A stretch of DNA of 64,000 nucleotides from Ferrovibrio terrae_A (GTDB taxonomy: Bacteria; Pseudomonadota; Alphaproteobacteria; Ferrovibrionales; Ferrovibrionaceae), in contig NZ_CALSAN010000001.1 in assembly GCF_943372915.1 (NCBI RefSeq), positions 1-64,000 of the forward strand, in the 5' to 3' direction. Shown piece after piece: positions 1 to 8,017 of this stretch (position 1 is its first letter; every line of letters starts with the position of its first letter). A model generated the notes under the pieces. The model was not told where the DNA came from and searched no databases. It was given only the letters and a program-made list of their open reading frames with translations. The translations under genes and the position numbers were made by a program.

Positions 1-324
1 CTTGCCGCTGGCGAGCATGCGATCGAGGAAGATGCTGCTCGCCTCGACTTCCATCTGCAGCATGCCCCAGCGGATGACCGCCAGATTCTTGGCCTGGGCC
101 GCCTGCTTCTCCGGCTCGAATGCACCCAGCCGGTTTTCCACCATGTCGATGAACAGCTGGAATTCGCCCAGCTGGCCGATGAAGGTCTGGAAATCGGCAT
201 AGCGGTCAGTGATGCCGCTGCCACCAGCATAGCGCTTGGCAATGCCCATGGCCTGGCGCTCGACCTGCGCGATCATCGCCAGGGCTGCATCCCGGCCCGA
301 AACTTTGTTTGTGGTCGCCTGCAT
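1..324 (-). CDS. Partial protein of unknown function, paralogue of the gene at 875-1738
   Basis: The first 108 codons of a minus-strand gene run off the left edge without a stop. The ATG at 324 follows a good GGGAGG ribosome site. The protein is helical and polar with no signal peptide. Its residues 13-104 align without gaps with the N-terminal part of the protein encoded at 875-1738: both have (A/L)QVE(R/K)Q, a DF..FI stretch, FID(M/L)VE(N/E)RL and an IRW followed by a VE..(S/T).IFL motif. That makes it one of two nearby paralogues of a family I do not recognise. Whether it also carries the C-terminal helix-turn-helix of its relative lies outside the window. Confidence 0.75.
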   Translation of the reverse strand, partial: MQATTNKVSGRDAALAMIAQVERQAMGIAKRYAGGSGITDRYADFQTFIGQLGEFQLFIDMVENRLGAFEPEKQAAQAKNLAVIRWGMLQMEVEASSIFLDRMLASGK

Positions 325-471
325 GGCAGACCTCCCGTCACGACAAATCGCCGTGACCCCAGAGTAGAGAACAATCCCCGCGGCCGATATTACTTTCCGG
401 GTAGAGTGTCCAAATGGTAATGCCTCGCATGACTATAGCGCGAACAACTGCCGCCTGCTGCAATGTCGAGG

Positions 472-864
472 TTATGTCGAGAGTGCCCTCAGCCAGCTCC
501 GCGCCAGGGTTATATCGGTGAAATAGCGGATAACGCGATCTTTCAGGCCCTGCCGCAGCACATTTTCCTGCAGCTTATTGGTTGTCGCCGCATTCTTCCG
601 CACGATGGCAACATGCCGGCGATAGTCCGAGCCAATACGGCTGTACACAGCATCGATCCCGGCAATCGCAGCCGGTGTTGCAAGCCAGTCGGTGTAACGC
701 ATGTCGATCAGATAATCGTAATTCGGTGCATCGGCATGCTGCTCGACGAGGTTGGCATAGAAGGCGACAACCTCATCATCCGTTAACGCGCCAATATAGA
801 CGACCGTGATGATGCGCGTTGCTGCATCGATCTCATAGGCCAGATGCTCGCAGGTGGCAGACAC
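472..864 (-). CDS. Small cytosolic protein with a STAS/SpoIIAA-like fold (hypothetical)
   Basis: This is a 130-residue protein with alternating short strands and helices and no signal peptide or membrane segment. The arrangement (ITVVYIGALTDDEVVAFY, then YDYLIDMRYTDW, ending with a RSWLRAL helix) resembles SpoIIAA-like/STAS proteins that often occur alone in alphaproteobacteria. The start is a GTG at 864, ten bases downstream of the stop of the 875-1738 gene, so the two are probably co-transcribed and perhaps translationally coupled. Function is unknown; the fold assignment is by pattern only. Confidence 0.65.
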   Translation of the reverse strand: MSATCEHLAYEIDAATRIITVVYIGALTDDEVVAFYANLVEQHADAPNYDYLIDMRYTDWLATPAAIAGIDAVYSRIGSDYRRHVAIVRKNAATTNKLQENVLRQGLKDRVIRYFTDITLARSWLRALST

Positions 865-874
865 GCGATTGCCG

Positions 875-1738
875 TCAGATATGGCCGTGCTTGTCGAGGA
901 AAGTCTGCAATTGCTCCATCATCGGCCGCGTCATCGGATCGCTGCCGTTCAACATCAGCACCAGAGTCGGCCGGCTGACGCCCATGCGGCTGGCCAACTG
1001 ATCGAGCGAGAAATTGGCATTGCGGCACACCTCGCTCACCGCGACGATGCCGTCGCGCTCGGCATAAAAGCGCCCCTCCATCTCGCGCACGCGGAATGGC
1101 GGCGGCGGCAGTCGTGGCGGTGCCTTGGGTTGCGCCGGGCGACGGGTACTGCCGCGATCCAGGCGCAAGGCCATGTCCTGCGGCCGCACGGCATCGCCGG
1201 TCGGTACCATGTAGCTGGCGGCATAGTCGGAGAAATCGGCCAGCGCCGGCGCCAGTTCAATCTGCGCCTTCAGCAGGTTTTCCACCGCGCGCAGCATCAC
1301 ATCACTCAATGGCGTCAGCTGATAGCGTTCGCCAAACTGGTCGTAATAGGCGGCGATATCGCCCAGGCGACTGAGCCGGCGCTGCAGGAATTCGCGGCTG
1401 CCCAGCGGCCAGGGCTTACGCGTCTCGCCGATGCGCACCAGGAAAATCTGCGTGGTGTCGACTTCGACAATGGTGATGCGCCAGCGGATATCGGCGAGAT
1501 GGCGGGTCAGCGACTGCCGCTTGTCACCGTCAAAGCCCGGCAGGCGTTCCTCGACCAGATCGATGAAGACATAGAAATGGTCGACCTTCTCAATGAAGCG
1601 CTTGAAGTCGGTGAACTGGGCAGAGATTTCATAGCCATGACGATAGGCCTCGGCGATATCGAGGCCCTGCTTCTCGACCTGGGCCAGCAGGCGCAATGTT
1701 TCGCGCCGCAATCTGGCTGTCTCCACCGTCTGGGTCAC
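875..1738 (-). CDS. Unknown protein with C-terminal helix-turn-helix, paralogue of the left-edge gene
   Basis: A 287-residue soluble protein starting with GTG at 1738, seven bases after an AAAGG ribosome site. Residues 1-110 match the partial protein at the left edge. The middle (about 110-190) is helical, followed by a Pro/Arg-rich linker near residues 190-210. The last 50 residues read like a Cro/C1-type helix-turn-helix: FSLDQLASRMGVSRPTLVLM followed by a recognition-like helix. The expected role is a DNA-binding regulator whose N-terminal domain senses or binds a partner; that is inference. The upstream region 1739-1850 is AT-rich and holds several inverted repeats that could be its own operators. 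The STAS-like gene follows in the same direction. Confidence 0.7.
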   Translation of the reverse strand: MTQTVETARLRRETLRLLAQVEKQGLDIAEAYRHGYEISAQFTDFKRFIEKVDHFYVFIDLVEERLPGFDGDKRQSLTRHLADIRWRITIVEVDTTQIFLVRIGETRKPWPLGSREFLQRRLSRLGDIAAYYDQFGERYQLTPLSDVMLRAVENLLKAQIELAPALADFSDYAASYMVPTGDAVRPQDMALRLDRGSTRRPAQPKAPPRLPPPPFRVREMEGRFYAERDGIVAVSEVCRNANFSLDQLASRMGVSRPTLVLMLNGSDPMTRPMMEQLQTFLDKHGHI

Positions 1739-1754
1739 AACACTACCTTTGACT

Positions 1755-1850
1755 GATTCTATCGCTTAATAAAGCAACATTAGCGATTTAGGTTGCATTA
1801 ATCCATGTCAGATTCTATCAGAATCGACGCAAGCCAAGACATTAAGAATC
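1755..1850. promoter_or_regulatory. AT-rich control region with inverted repeats
   Basis: Between the HTH gene (start 1738) and the chemoreceptor end lies an AT-rich stretch. It holds GATTCTATCAGAATC at 1811-1825 (6-bp arms, 3-nt spacer), a second GATTCTATC at 1755-1763, an extra AGAATC at 1845-1850, and a pair ATCGCT (1761-1766) / AGCGAT (1782-1787). The repeated half site suggests operators for the HTH protein encoded just downstream on the minus strand; this is inference. Confidence 0.5.
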
Positions 1851-1882
1851 AATAACTTAGGGAATCCCGCTGCCGGCAACCC

Positions 1883-1917
1883 TGCCGATCCGGCCTGTTT
1901 TCACGTCCGGATCGGCA
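1883..1917 (-). terminator. Hairpin downstream of the chemoreceptor gene
   Basis: An 11-bp perfect stem (TGCCGATCCGG at 1883-1893 and its complement at 1907-1917) surrounds a 13-nt loop, 31 bases after the chemoreceptor stop. No T-run follows on either strand, so it is a weak or factor-dependent terminator or simply an RNA 3'-end stabiliser. Confidence 0.45.
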
Positions 1918-1947
1918 CCATGACACGGTGTACGGGTGCGGCCCAGC

Positions 1948-4116
1948 TCAAAGGCGGAAGAAACCAACCAGCTGCGCCAGCTGGCGCGCCTGTCCGGCGA
2001 GCGCCTGGGCCGAAGCCGAAGTCTCTTCCACCAGGGCGCCGTTGCGCTGGGTCATCTCGTCCATGCTGCCCACCGCGGTGTTGACCTGCTCCAGGCCGGT
2101 GGCCTGCTCGCGCGAGGCCGCCGCGATCTCGGCCACGATATCAGCCACCTTCTTGATGGCACCGACGATCTCGGTGAGCGACCCGCCGGTCTGGTTGACC
2201 AGGCTGGCGCCGGTCTTGACCTGGGTATTGGAGGCCTGGATCAGCGCCTTGATGTCCTTCGATGCATTGGCCGAGCGCTGCGCGAGCGCACGCACCTCCT
2301 GCGCCACGACAGCGAAGCCCTTGCCGGCTTCACCTGCCCTCGCAGCCTCAACGCTGGCGTTCAGCGCCAGCAGGTTGGTCTGGAAGGCGATCTCGTCGAT
2401 CAGGCCGACAATGTCGCTGATCTTGCGGGCACTGTCCTCGATCTGGGTCACGGCGGTGACCGCCTCGGCGACCACGCTGCCGCCCTTTTGCGCCGTGTCG
2501 CGCGCAACAACCGCCAGCTGGTTGGCGGCCTGGGCGTTATCCGCATTCTGCTTCACTGTGGTGGTGATTTCGTGCATCGACGCGGCTGTCTCTTCAATTG
2601 AGGCGGCCTGTGATTCCGTGCGGCTGGCCAGATCCTGGCTGCCGGTGGAGATTTCCGCAGCCGCGGCATTGACCGCTTCCGCATTCTCCGACAGGCCGCG
2701 CACCACTTCACTGATGCGCTCGGCCATGCGGTTGGTCGCCTGCTGCAGTTCGGCGAACACGCCGGCATATCTGCCTTCGACGCGACCGCTGAGATCGCCA
2801 TCGGCCAACCGCGCCAGCACACGGCCCAGTTCCTTCAGCGCCGCATCGGTGGTGGCGACCAGCGTGTTGACGCCATCGCCCAGACGCCGCATCACGCCCT
2901 CCATGTTGTCGACGGCGATGCGCGCACTCATGTCGCCTTCGGCAGCGGCGGCAACAATGGTGCCGATGGAGCGGTCCAGCTCGGCCTCCTGGGCCTGACG
3001 CTGCTCCTCGAAGGCCTGGCGCTGGCTGGCGCGTTCGGCCGACATGCGGCGGTTGTCCATCGCCTGCTCGCGGAATACCTGCACGGCCTTTGCCATCGCG
3101 CCCAGTTCATCGACGCGATCCTGCGCGGGAATCTCGCTGTCCAGATTGCCGGCGGCCAGCGTCTGCATGGCGCCGGTCATGGCTGCGATCGGACGAACCA
3201 GGCCGCGCGACAAGATCACGGCCACGGCACCGGTGGCGATCAGCGTGACCAGGGCCAGCAGCGACAGGATCAGCAATTCCTGGCGTTGCTGTGCGGCCTG
3301 TTTCTCGCGATCGGCAACGATCTCGACCACCGCAATTGGCTTACCGGAGAAGTTCTTCAGCGGCATGGCCAACGTGGCGCTGTCGCGGCCCTTCAGCCGG
3401 GTATGGCGCAGCACGGTTTCGCCATTCAGCGCGGCGCGGTATTCGGCCTCGCCGATGGTGGTCTTTTCGGCAAAGGTACTGGAATAGACACTGAGCTTGT
3501 CATCCGCCAGCAGGTGAATGGTGAGTTCGACATTGAGGCGGCGCTTCATGCGCTGGAGGAATTCCTCACCCAGCGCGATGCCGGTATCGACCACGCCGAT
3601 CAGCTTGCCGTCCAGGCGCAACGGATGCGACGAGAACAGGCTGAGGGTTTCGCGGCCCGGTTCGATGCCGGTATGCGCCTTGCCGGTATCGATGGCCTGC
3701 TTCACCGTCTGGCGCCGGCTCAGCACATTGTCACCGAAATTGGCCGGCGAATGGGCGCGCAGGAAAGCCACACCGGTGGGGGTCTGGACAGTGATCAGGC
3801 CGATACCCTCGCGCTCGCGCACCGTCTTCATCGGCTCGGCCAGCAGGGCCAGGCCGGCCGCACGATCACCGCTCGCCACCGCTTCCTGCAGGGCGCGCAG
3901 GCCGCTCAACGCGCTGCTGACGCTCGACGCCGTGCGGCCTTCGAAATCGATCGCCTCCAGCACCGCGGCGTAATTCGCCAGCAGATCATCGCGCAGATCG
4001 CCCTCGGCGGTGCTCACCTGCTTGATGAACATGTAGCCGGCGATAACCGCGATGGCGGCGACGGTGATCCCGAGCATGGCGGCGATCAGCCGCGCCGCGA
4101 TGGAGCGCTTCAACAT
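1948..4116 (-). CDS. Methyl-accepting chemotaxis protein with periplasmic Cache sensor
   Basis: A 722-residue inner-membrane chemoreceptor. The start at 4116 has GGAGGAAAC just upstream; an upstream extension to 4293 is open but not credible. The first membrane helix (about 8-28) is followed by a periplasmic region of about 250 residues that looks like a double-Cache (dCACHE_3-like) ligand sensor, then a second membrane helix (about 283-303), a HAMP domain, a further HAMP-like segment (about 400-460) and a signalling domain. The conserved hairpin tip, with EIAFQTNLLALNASVEAARAG and GKGFAVVAQEVRALAQRS, lies near residues 572-612. It should cluster with CheA/CheW and bias flagellar rotation; the ligand is unknown. 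It is monocistronic, with no che genes next to it. Confidence 0.95.
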   Translation of the reverse strand: MLKRSIAARLIAAMLGITVAAIAVIAGYMFIKQVSTAEGDLRDDLLANYAAVLEAIDFEGRTASSVSSALSGLRALQEAVASGDRAAGLALLAEPMKTVREREGIGLITVQTPTGVAFLRAHSPANFGDNVLSRRQTVKQAIDTGKAHTGIEPGRETLSLFSSHPLRLDGKLIGVVDTGIALGEEFLQRMKRRLNVELTIHLLADDKLSVYSSTFAEKTTIGEAEYRAALNGETVLRHTRLKGRDSATLAMPLKNFSGKPIAVVEIVADREKQAAQQRQELLILSLLALVTLIATGAVAVILSRGLVRPIAAMTGAMQTLAAGNLDSEIPAQDRVDELGAMAKAVQVFREQAMDNRRMSAERASQRQAFEEQRQAQEAELDRSIGTIVAAAAEGDMSARIAVDNMEGVMRRLGDGVNTLVATTDAALKELGRVLARLADGDLSGRVEGRYAGVFAELQQATNRMAERISEVVRGLSENAEAVNAAAAEISTGSQDLASRTESQAASIEETAASMHEITTTVKQNADNAQAANQLAVVARDTAQKGGSVVAEAVTAVTQIEDSARKISDIVGLIDEIAFQTNLLALNASVEAARAGEAGKGFAVVAQEVRALAQRSANASKDIKALIQASNTQVKTGASLVNQTGGSLTEIVGAIKKVADIVAEIAAASREQATGLEQVNTAVGSMDEMTQRNGALVEETSASAQALAGQARQLAQLVGFFRL

Positions 4117-4240
4117 TATGGTTTCCTCCCGGCAACATACAGTTGCAGGCAGGATTTCACAGGAAGCGTGCGGGCTTAACAATAGCCACGGGGGTATAGA
4201 CCGCTCTTTTATTCCCTCTGTGGTTTTTGAATAGAAGACA

Positions 4241-4921
4241 TCAGCAGGCGCGATACCGCACCAGGTCACGCTCCAGGCAGATGCGTAATTCACGAATACC
4301 CTCAGACCCGCCGATCACCCGCAGATGCCGCTGCTGCAGGCGGTCATGTCCGTGGGAATCATCGTTGGCGGCGACAACGGCAGCCATGAAGGCCTGCACC
4401 GACTGGCCCGGCCGCGGCTCGGGCAGGGTCAATCTGGTGGCGACCCCCACCTGGGCGGCAAAATACTCGGCCGGCGTGGCAAAATCGCTGCAGCTGCCAT
4501 GCTTGGCCCATTCGCATTGCATCAGCCGCGGATCAGGTGAGCTGCACAGATGGCGGCGCAGCACCGCCTCGGGCACCGGCGCCACGGCCGCACAATATTG
4601 TGGCCAGCGCTGGCCGGCCCGCGGCTGCGCATATTGCGGCCACAGCCCGTGGATGATCCAGCCGAACTGGTTGTCGCGGCATTGCAGCGTGGCCCGCTTG
4701 GCCGCCGGGCTGGTGCAGAAAGCCGGCGACCAGCTGAAGCTCAGGATGTAATGGTCGAAATCGCCCTTGGTGCCGCGCGCCTCCTCGCGGCTCTGGTTCG
4801 GGCAGGGCGCGACGGTGATGCGCGAGGGCAGCCGGCATTGCTCCTGCGCCACCACCACGGATGCGGGCACCGGCGCGGCGAGCAGGATCAGCAGCAGGGC
4901 AAGCTTGCCTAAGACTTTCAT
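4241..4921 (-). CDS. Ribonuclease T2 family protein, exported
   Basis: A 226-residue protein with a cleavable signal peptide (about 1-25, ending in VVAQ) and both catalytic segments of RNase T2: HGLWPQY at residues 91-97 and CEWAKHGSC at 136-144, giving the two catalytic histidines plus Glu137 and Lys140. Several cysteines suggest the family's disulfide bonds. It would cleave RNA to 3'-phosphates through a 2',3'-cyclic intermediate in the periplasm or outside the cell, most likely for nutrient scavenging. It is divergent from nth, with 43 bases between the starts, and separated from the chemoreceptor by 124 bases in which I see nothing specific. Confidence 0.93.
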   Translation of the reverse strand: MKVLGKLALLLILLAAPVPASVVVAQEQCRLPSRITVAPCPNQSREEARGTKGDFDHYILSFSWSPAFCTSPAAKRATLQCRDNQFGWIIHGLWPQYAQPRAGQRWPQYCAAVAPVPEAVLRRHLCSSPDPRLMQCEWAKHGSCSDFATPAEYFAAQVGVATRLTLPEPRPGQSVQAFMAAVVAANDDSHGHDRLQQRHLRVIGGSEGIRELRICLERDLVRYRAC

Positions 4922-4964
4922 CAGGGTCTAAAGATCACTGACCAGCCCCTGTCAGACAAGCCTC

Positions 4965-5612
4965 ATGAAACCCGCCCAGATCGAGCATTTCTTCGCCACG
5001 CTGTCGGCCGCCAATCCTGAGCCGCAGACTGAGCTGAATTTTGTGAATGCCTATACCCTGCTGGTGGCCGTGGTGCTGTCGGCCCAGGCCACCGATGTGG
5101 GCGTGAACAAGGCGACCAAAGACCTGTTCAAGATCGTGACCACGCCGGCACAGATGCTGAAACTGGGCGAAGACGGTCTGAAACAGCACATCAAGACCAT
5201 CGGGCTGTTCAATGCCAAGGCCAAGAATGTGATCGCCCTGTCGCAGATCCTGGTGGACAGGCATGGCGGCGATGTACCGCGCGACCGCGATGCGCTGCAG
5301 GCCCTGCCCGGCGTGGGCCGCAAGACCGCCAATGTAGTGCTGAACGTGCTGTGGGGCGAGCCGACGATTGCGGTGGATACGCATATCTTCCGGGTCGGCA
5401 ACCGCACCGGCATGGCGAAGGGCAAGAACCCGCTGGAGGTGGAGCTCAAACTTGAAAAGGTGGTGCCGGCGAAATACCGCCAGCATGCCCATCACTGGCT
5501 GATCCTGCATGGCCGCTATATCTGCAAGGCGCGCAAACCCGACTGCTGGCGCTGCGTGGTGGCCGTCGACTGCAGCTTCAAGCCCAAGACCAGGGCCCCG
5601 GACGAAGCCTGA
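4965..5612 (+). CDS. nth: Endonuclease III
   Basis: A 215-residue bifunctional DNA glycosylase/AP lyase that removes oxidised pyrimidines in base-excision repair. The helix-hairpin-helix LPGVGRKTANVVL contains catalytic Lys120, and the aspartate of VDTHIFRV is Asp138. The 4Fe-4S loop has Cys187, Cys194, Cys197 and Cys203 (C-X6-C-X2-C-X5-C). Length is normal for the family. The next gene begins two bases after the stop. Confidence 0.97.
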   Translation: MKPAQIEHFFATLSAANPEPQTELNFVNAYTLLVAVVLSAQATDVGVNKATKDLFKIVTTPAQMLKLGEDGLKQHIKTIGLFNAKAKNVIALSQILVDRHGGDVPRDRDALQALPGVGRKTANVVLNVLWGEPTIAVDTHIFRVGNRTGMAKGKNPLEVELKLEKVVPAKYRQHAHHWLILHGRYICKARKPDCWRCVVAVDCSFKPKTRAPDEA

Positions 5613-5614
5613 CC

Positions 5615-6073
5615 ATGCGCGTGATGTTTGACAGCAATGCCTATGACGCGATCCTGAAGCATGGCGATGCCGAACGGATTTCCGCACTCATTTCTGCCGA
5701 CAAAATCAGCGTGATAACAACTCACATTCAGGAAGATGAAATAAGAAAGAATCCAGAAAAAGACGAGAGAGAAGCGTTGCTGAGTATTTTCTTTCGACTA
5801 ACAACCAATCGGAAAAACACACCGTCTGCCCTTTGGGATTTATCAAAATGGGGAGAAAGTAGCTGGGCGGGCCCAGAGGAATCCTTTCGCCTGAGCGCAA
5901 TACAAAGAAATCGTCCAACAAAATCGGAAGATGAGGTTCTGGGAACCGCAGCTGAGAAATACTGTGATGTGTTCGTTACTGAAGACAAAAAGTTTGCAGC
6001 ACGCCTTACATCAGCTGCGCCACATATACGCGTGCTGACATACAGCGCCTTCCGTGCCGAATTTCTGACTTAG
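5615..6073 (+). CDS. PIN-like domain protein, compositionally foreign
   Basis: A 152-residue protein with the spacing of a PIN-type nuclease. It has FDSNAY near the start (Asp6), acidic residues in the middle, a SEDEVLGTAAE helix and a strand ending VFVTEDKKFA. Such proteins cut RNA in toxin-antitoxin or RNA-processing roles. No antitoxin-like gene lies beside it; the preceding gene is nth. The first 20 codons are GC-rich like the host, but from about 5680 composition falls sharply (5701-5760 has 20 G+C in 60), so most of the gene looks acquired. The 3' end overlaps the convergent lipoprotein stop by four bases. Family assignment is tentative. Confidence 0.7.
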   Translation: MRVMFDSNAYDAILKHGDAERISALISADKISVITTHIQEDEIRKNPEKDEREALLSIFFRLTTNRKNTPSALWDLSKWGESSWAGPEESFRLSAIQRNRPTKSEDEVLGTAAEKYCDVFVTEDKKFAARLTSAAPHIRVLTYSAFRAEFLT

Positions 6074-6507
6074 GAAACCGGCCGCGCCGGTGGCGGCGTG
6101 GTCTTCAGCAAGGCAGCCAGGCAGTCGCTGTCATCCACCGTCTGGCCCCGCACGCGGCTCAGCACCTGGGCATGGCTCACGCGCAGGCGTGCGGCGGCAT
6201 CGTCGGGATAGAGGAACAGCAGCAGGGTGCAGCGCGGCACTTCGGACTGATACTGCCAGACCTCGCCCGGCGGCTCGCGTCGCAACGCGGTGGGTGTACC
6301 GAACAGGGCGCGCGCCTCGGCCTCGGTCTTGCGCACCACATCGGCACTGACGGCGCGGCGCGGCGCCTCATTGGGGCTTTGATGCACCAGTGACAGATCG
6401 AGCTCTTCACCGGGCATGACGCCGGTGGTGGTGGGGGCCGGCCGGCTGCCGCAGGCGACAAGCGCGAGCAGCAAAGGCAGGGCAAAAAGAATGCGCGGCG
6501 TTTTCAC
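6070..6507 (-). CDS. Small lipoprotein, SmpA/OmlA-like
   Basis: The chosen start is GTG at 6507, giving 145 residues: a short positive N-terminus, a hydrophobic stretch (ILFALPLLLALVAC) and a lipobox cysteine followed by Gly-Ser. The mature part has the pattern EARALFGTPTALRREPPGEVWQYQ..CTLLLFLYPD, seen in small BamE/SmpA-like outer-membrane lipoproteins of alphaproteobacteria. Longer upstream frames would overlap the bactofilin gene and put residues before the signal peptide. The GTG sits inside a strong hairpin (6493-6514), and no good ribosome site is visible, so translation may depend on bactofilin translation upstream. Confidence 0.75.
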   Translation of the reverse strand: MKTPRILFALPLLLALVACGSRPAPTTTGVMPGEELDLSLVHQSPNEAPRRAVSADVVRKTEAEARALFGTPTALRREPPGEVWQYQSEVPRCTLLLFLYPDDAAARLRVSHAQVLSRVRGQTVDDSDCLAALLKTTPPPARPVS

Positions 6508-6514
6508 GCCGCGC
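6493..6514 (-). promoter_or_regulatory. Hairpin covering the lipoprotein start codon
   Basis: GCGCGGCG at 6493-6500 pairs perfectly with CGCCGCGC at 6507-6514 around a 6-nt loop. On the minus strand the presumed GTG start (6507-6505) straddles the stem-loop boundary. It could terminate bactofilin transcription or mask the start of the lipoprotein gene. Confidence 0.45.
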
Positions 6515-6544
6515 AGCTTAAACGCAACGATATGATCAGGACAA

Positions 6545-7273
6545 CTATTCGGCAGCAGCCGGCGAAGCCAGACGGCCACCCGCGGCCACGGTCTGCACCG
6601 TGCCGGAAATCTCGCCGCCACATTCGATCTCGACCTGGCCATAGGCGATCTCGCCCGAAACCTTGCCGGTGCCGCGGATCAGCAGGCGGCCGCGCACGCT
6701 GAGGCGGCCCTCGAAACGGCCACGGATTTCGGCTTCATCGACCTCGGCCGAGCCCTTGAACTGCCCGGTTTCGGTGATTTCGACAAACCGGCTCTCGGTC
6801 AGCTGGGCCTCGACGCGACCTTCCACCACCACCTTGTCGCAGGCGGTGATCTGGCCGGTGAGGCTGATTTCGCGGCCGATCAACAGCACCTTCGGCTCGG
6901 CATGATGTTCGGACTTGCCCGCCGGCGCGCCAGAGCCGCCAGCCTGCACCACAGTCTTGGGGGCCAGATCGACCGGGCGCTTGGCGATCTCGGGACGGAA
7001 GGTCGGGGTGGGCGGTGTAACTTCGGCCATAACGGTGGCTCCTGCGGTTGCTGTAACGGGGGCGGTGGCGGGCAGAACGGGTTTGCCGACGGCACGCAGG
7101 TGACTGGGCATCGGCGGCAATTCATCATCGATCGCCTTGATCGGAGCAGCAGCCAGTTCGGGCTGCTTCGGTTCGATCGGCATCAACTCGGCCTGTTTTG
7201 AGTCGCCCTGGGCAGGCGGTGCCGGCGGCATCATCGCGGCACTATCGGTGCTCGGCTTCTTGCGACCAAACAT
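6545..7273 (-). CDS. Bactofilin family cytoskeletal protein
   Basis: A 242-residue protein with a Pro/Ala-rich disordered N-terminal half and a bactofilin (DUF583) beta-helix from about residue 115 to 225: repeated short strands such as LIGREISLTGQITACDKVVVEGRVEA and ISGTVQ. It polymerises without nucleotide into filaments that scaffold wall enzymes or set shape at the membrane. ATG at 7273 has AGGAGA six bases upstream. The lipoprotein gene follows 37 bases downstream of its stop. Confidence 0.9.
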   Translation of the reverse strand: MFGRKKPSTDSAAMMPPAPPAQGDSKQAELMPIEPKQPELAAAPIKAIDDELPPMPSHLRAVGKPVLPATAPVTATAGATVMAEVTPPTPTFRPEIAKRPVDLAPKTVVQAGGSGAPAGKSEHHAEPKVLLIGREISLTGQITACDKVVVEGRVEAQLTESRFVEITETGQFKGSAEVDEAEIRGRFEGRLSVRGRLLIRGTGKVSGEIAYGQVEIECGGEISGTVQTVAAGGRLASPAAAE

Positions 7274-7339
7274 GGACGGTCTCCTCTGGTCCCCAACATG
7301 CGCCACCCGGCAGCCAACCCGCAATGCCGGAATTGATGG

Positions 7340-8017
7340 TCAGCCCGTCGCCCGCAACCGTTTGTAGACGTGAACCATGAAAGCAGTTGCCACAATCGGG
7401 ACGAGAAAATTTACGAGAGGAATGGTTAACAGAAGGACAATAAGCACACCGCAGAGCCAGACATCGCCCCGCCGGCGACGACGCAGCAGATCAGCCTCAC
7501 GCCTAGGCTGATAGCGAAACGCAACCGCCTCGAAATATTCCCGCCCGACCAGATAACCGTTCACCAGCAGCGACAGGCCATACAGCAGCGGCGGGAAGAA
7601 CAGCAGAATGGCATAGAGCGGCAGCAGCACGATATTGACCACAAGAACGATGCCGAGAAAGCGCAGCGCCGCCCACAGCGCCGGTGCGGTGGCCACGGGA
7701 CGGCCCGGCGCGTCAGTGGGGTAATAGCGTGCCTCGACGGCTGCCGCGATATCATCCAGGAAAAGGCTGATTGCCGCGGTCATGAGGGCGGGAAACAGCA
7801 ACATCATGCCGATCAGCAAACCGAGGCTGGACAGGGCGCCGATCACCCAGTCGAGCCAGCCATAGCCGGTTTCCGGCACCACCAGCAGGCCGGCCCAGAG
7901 CCCGATGGCCAGCAGCACGAAGACCGTGGCGCTGACCAGCAGCGACTTGACCAGCACGCTGCGGAAGGCCGGGTCGGGCAGTTGCGCCAGGGCGCGTGTG
8001 AAGGCCGGTGCGATCAT
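7340..8017 (-). CDS. EI24 domain (CysZ-like) membrane protein
   Basis: A 225-residue polytopic inner-membrane protein with about four to six helices. The family is annotated as EI24/CysZ-like; CysZ proteins take up sulfate, but whether this one does is unknown. The ATG at 8017 overlaps the amidase stop (ATGA), so the two are translationally coupled. A longer upstream frame only retraces the amidase in another frame. The C-terminus is basic (RRRRRG, then VYKRLRATG) and faces the cytoplasm. Confidence 0.85.
   Translation of the reverse strand: MIAPAFTRALAQLPDPAFRSVLVKSLLVSATVFVLLAIGLWAGLLVVPETGYGWLDWVIGALSSLGLLIGMMLLFPALMTAAISLFLDDIAAAVEARYYPTDAPGRPVATAPALWAALRFLGIVLVVNIVLLPLYAILLFFPPLLYGLSLLVNGYLVGREYFEAVAFRYQPRREADLLRRRRRGDVWLCGVLIVLLLTIPLVNFLVPIVATAFMVHVYKRLRATG

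Noticed and set aside
4117..4293. N-terminal extension of the chemoreceptor
   Set aside because: The ATG at 4116 has a strong ribosome site and begins the membrane helix; the extension is unlike any sensor domain.
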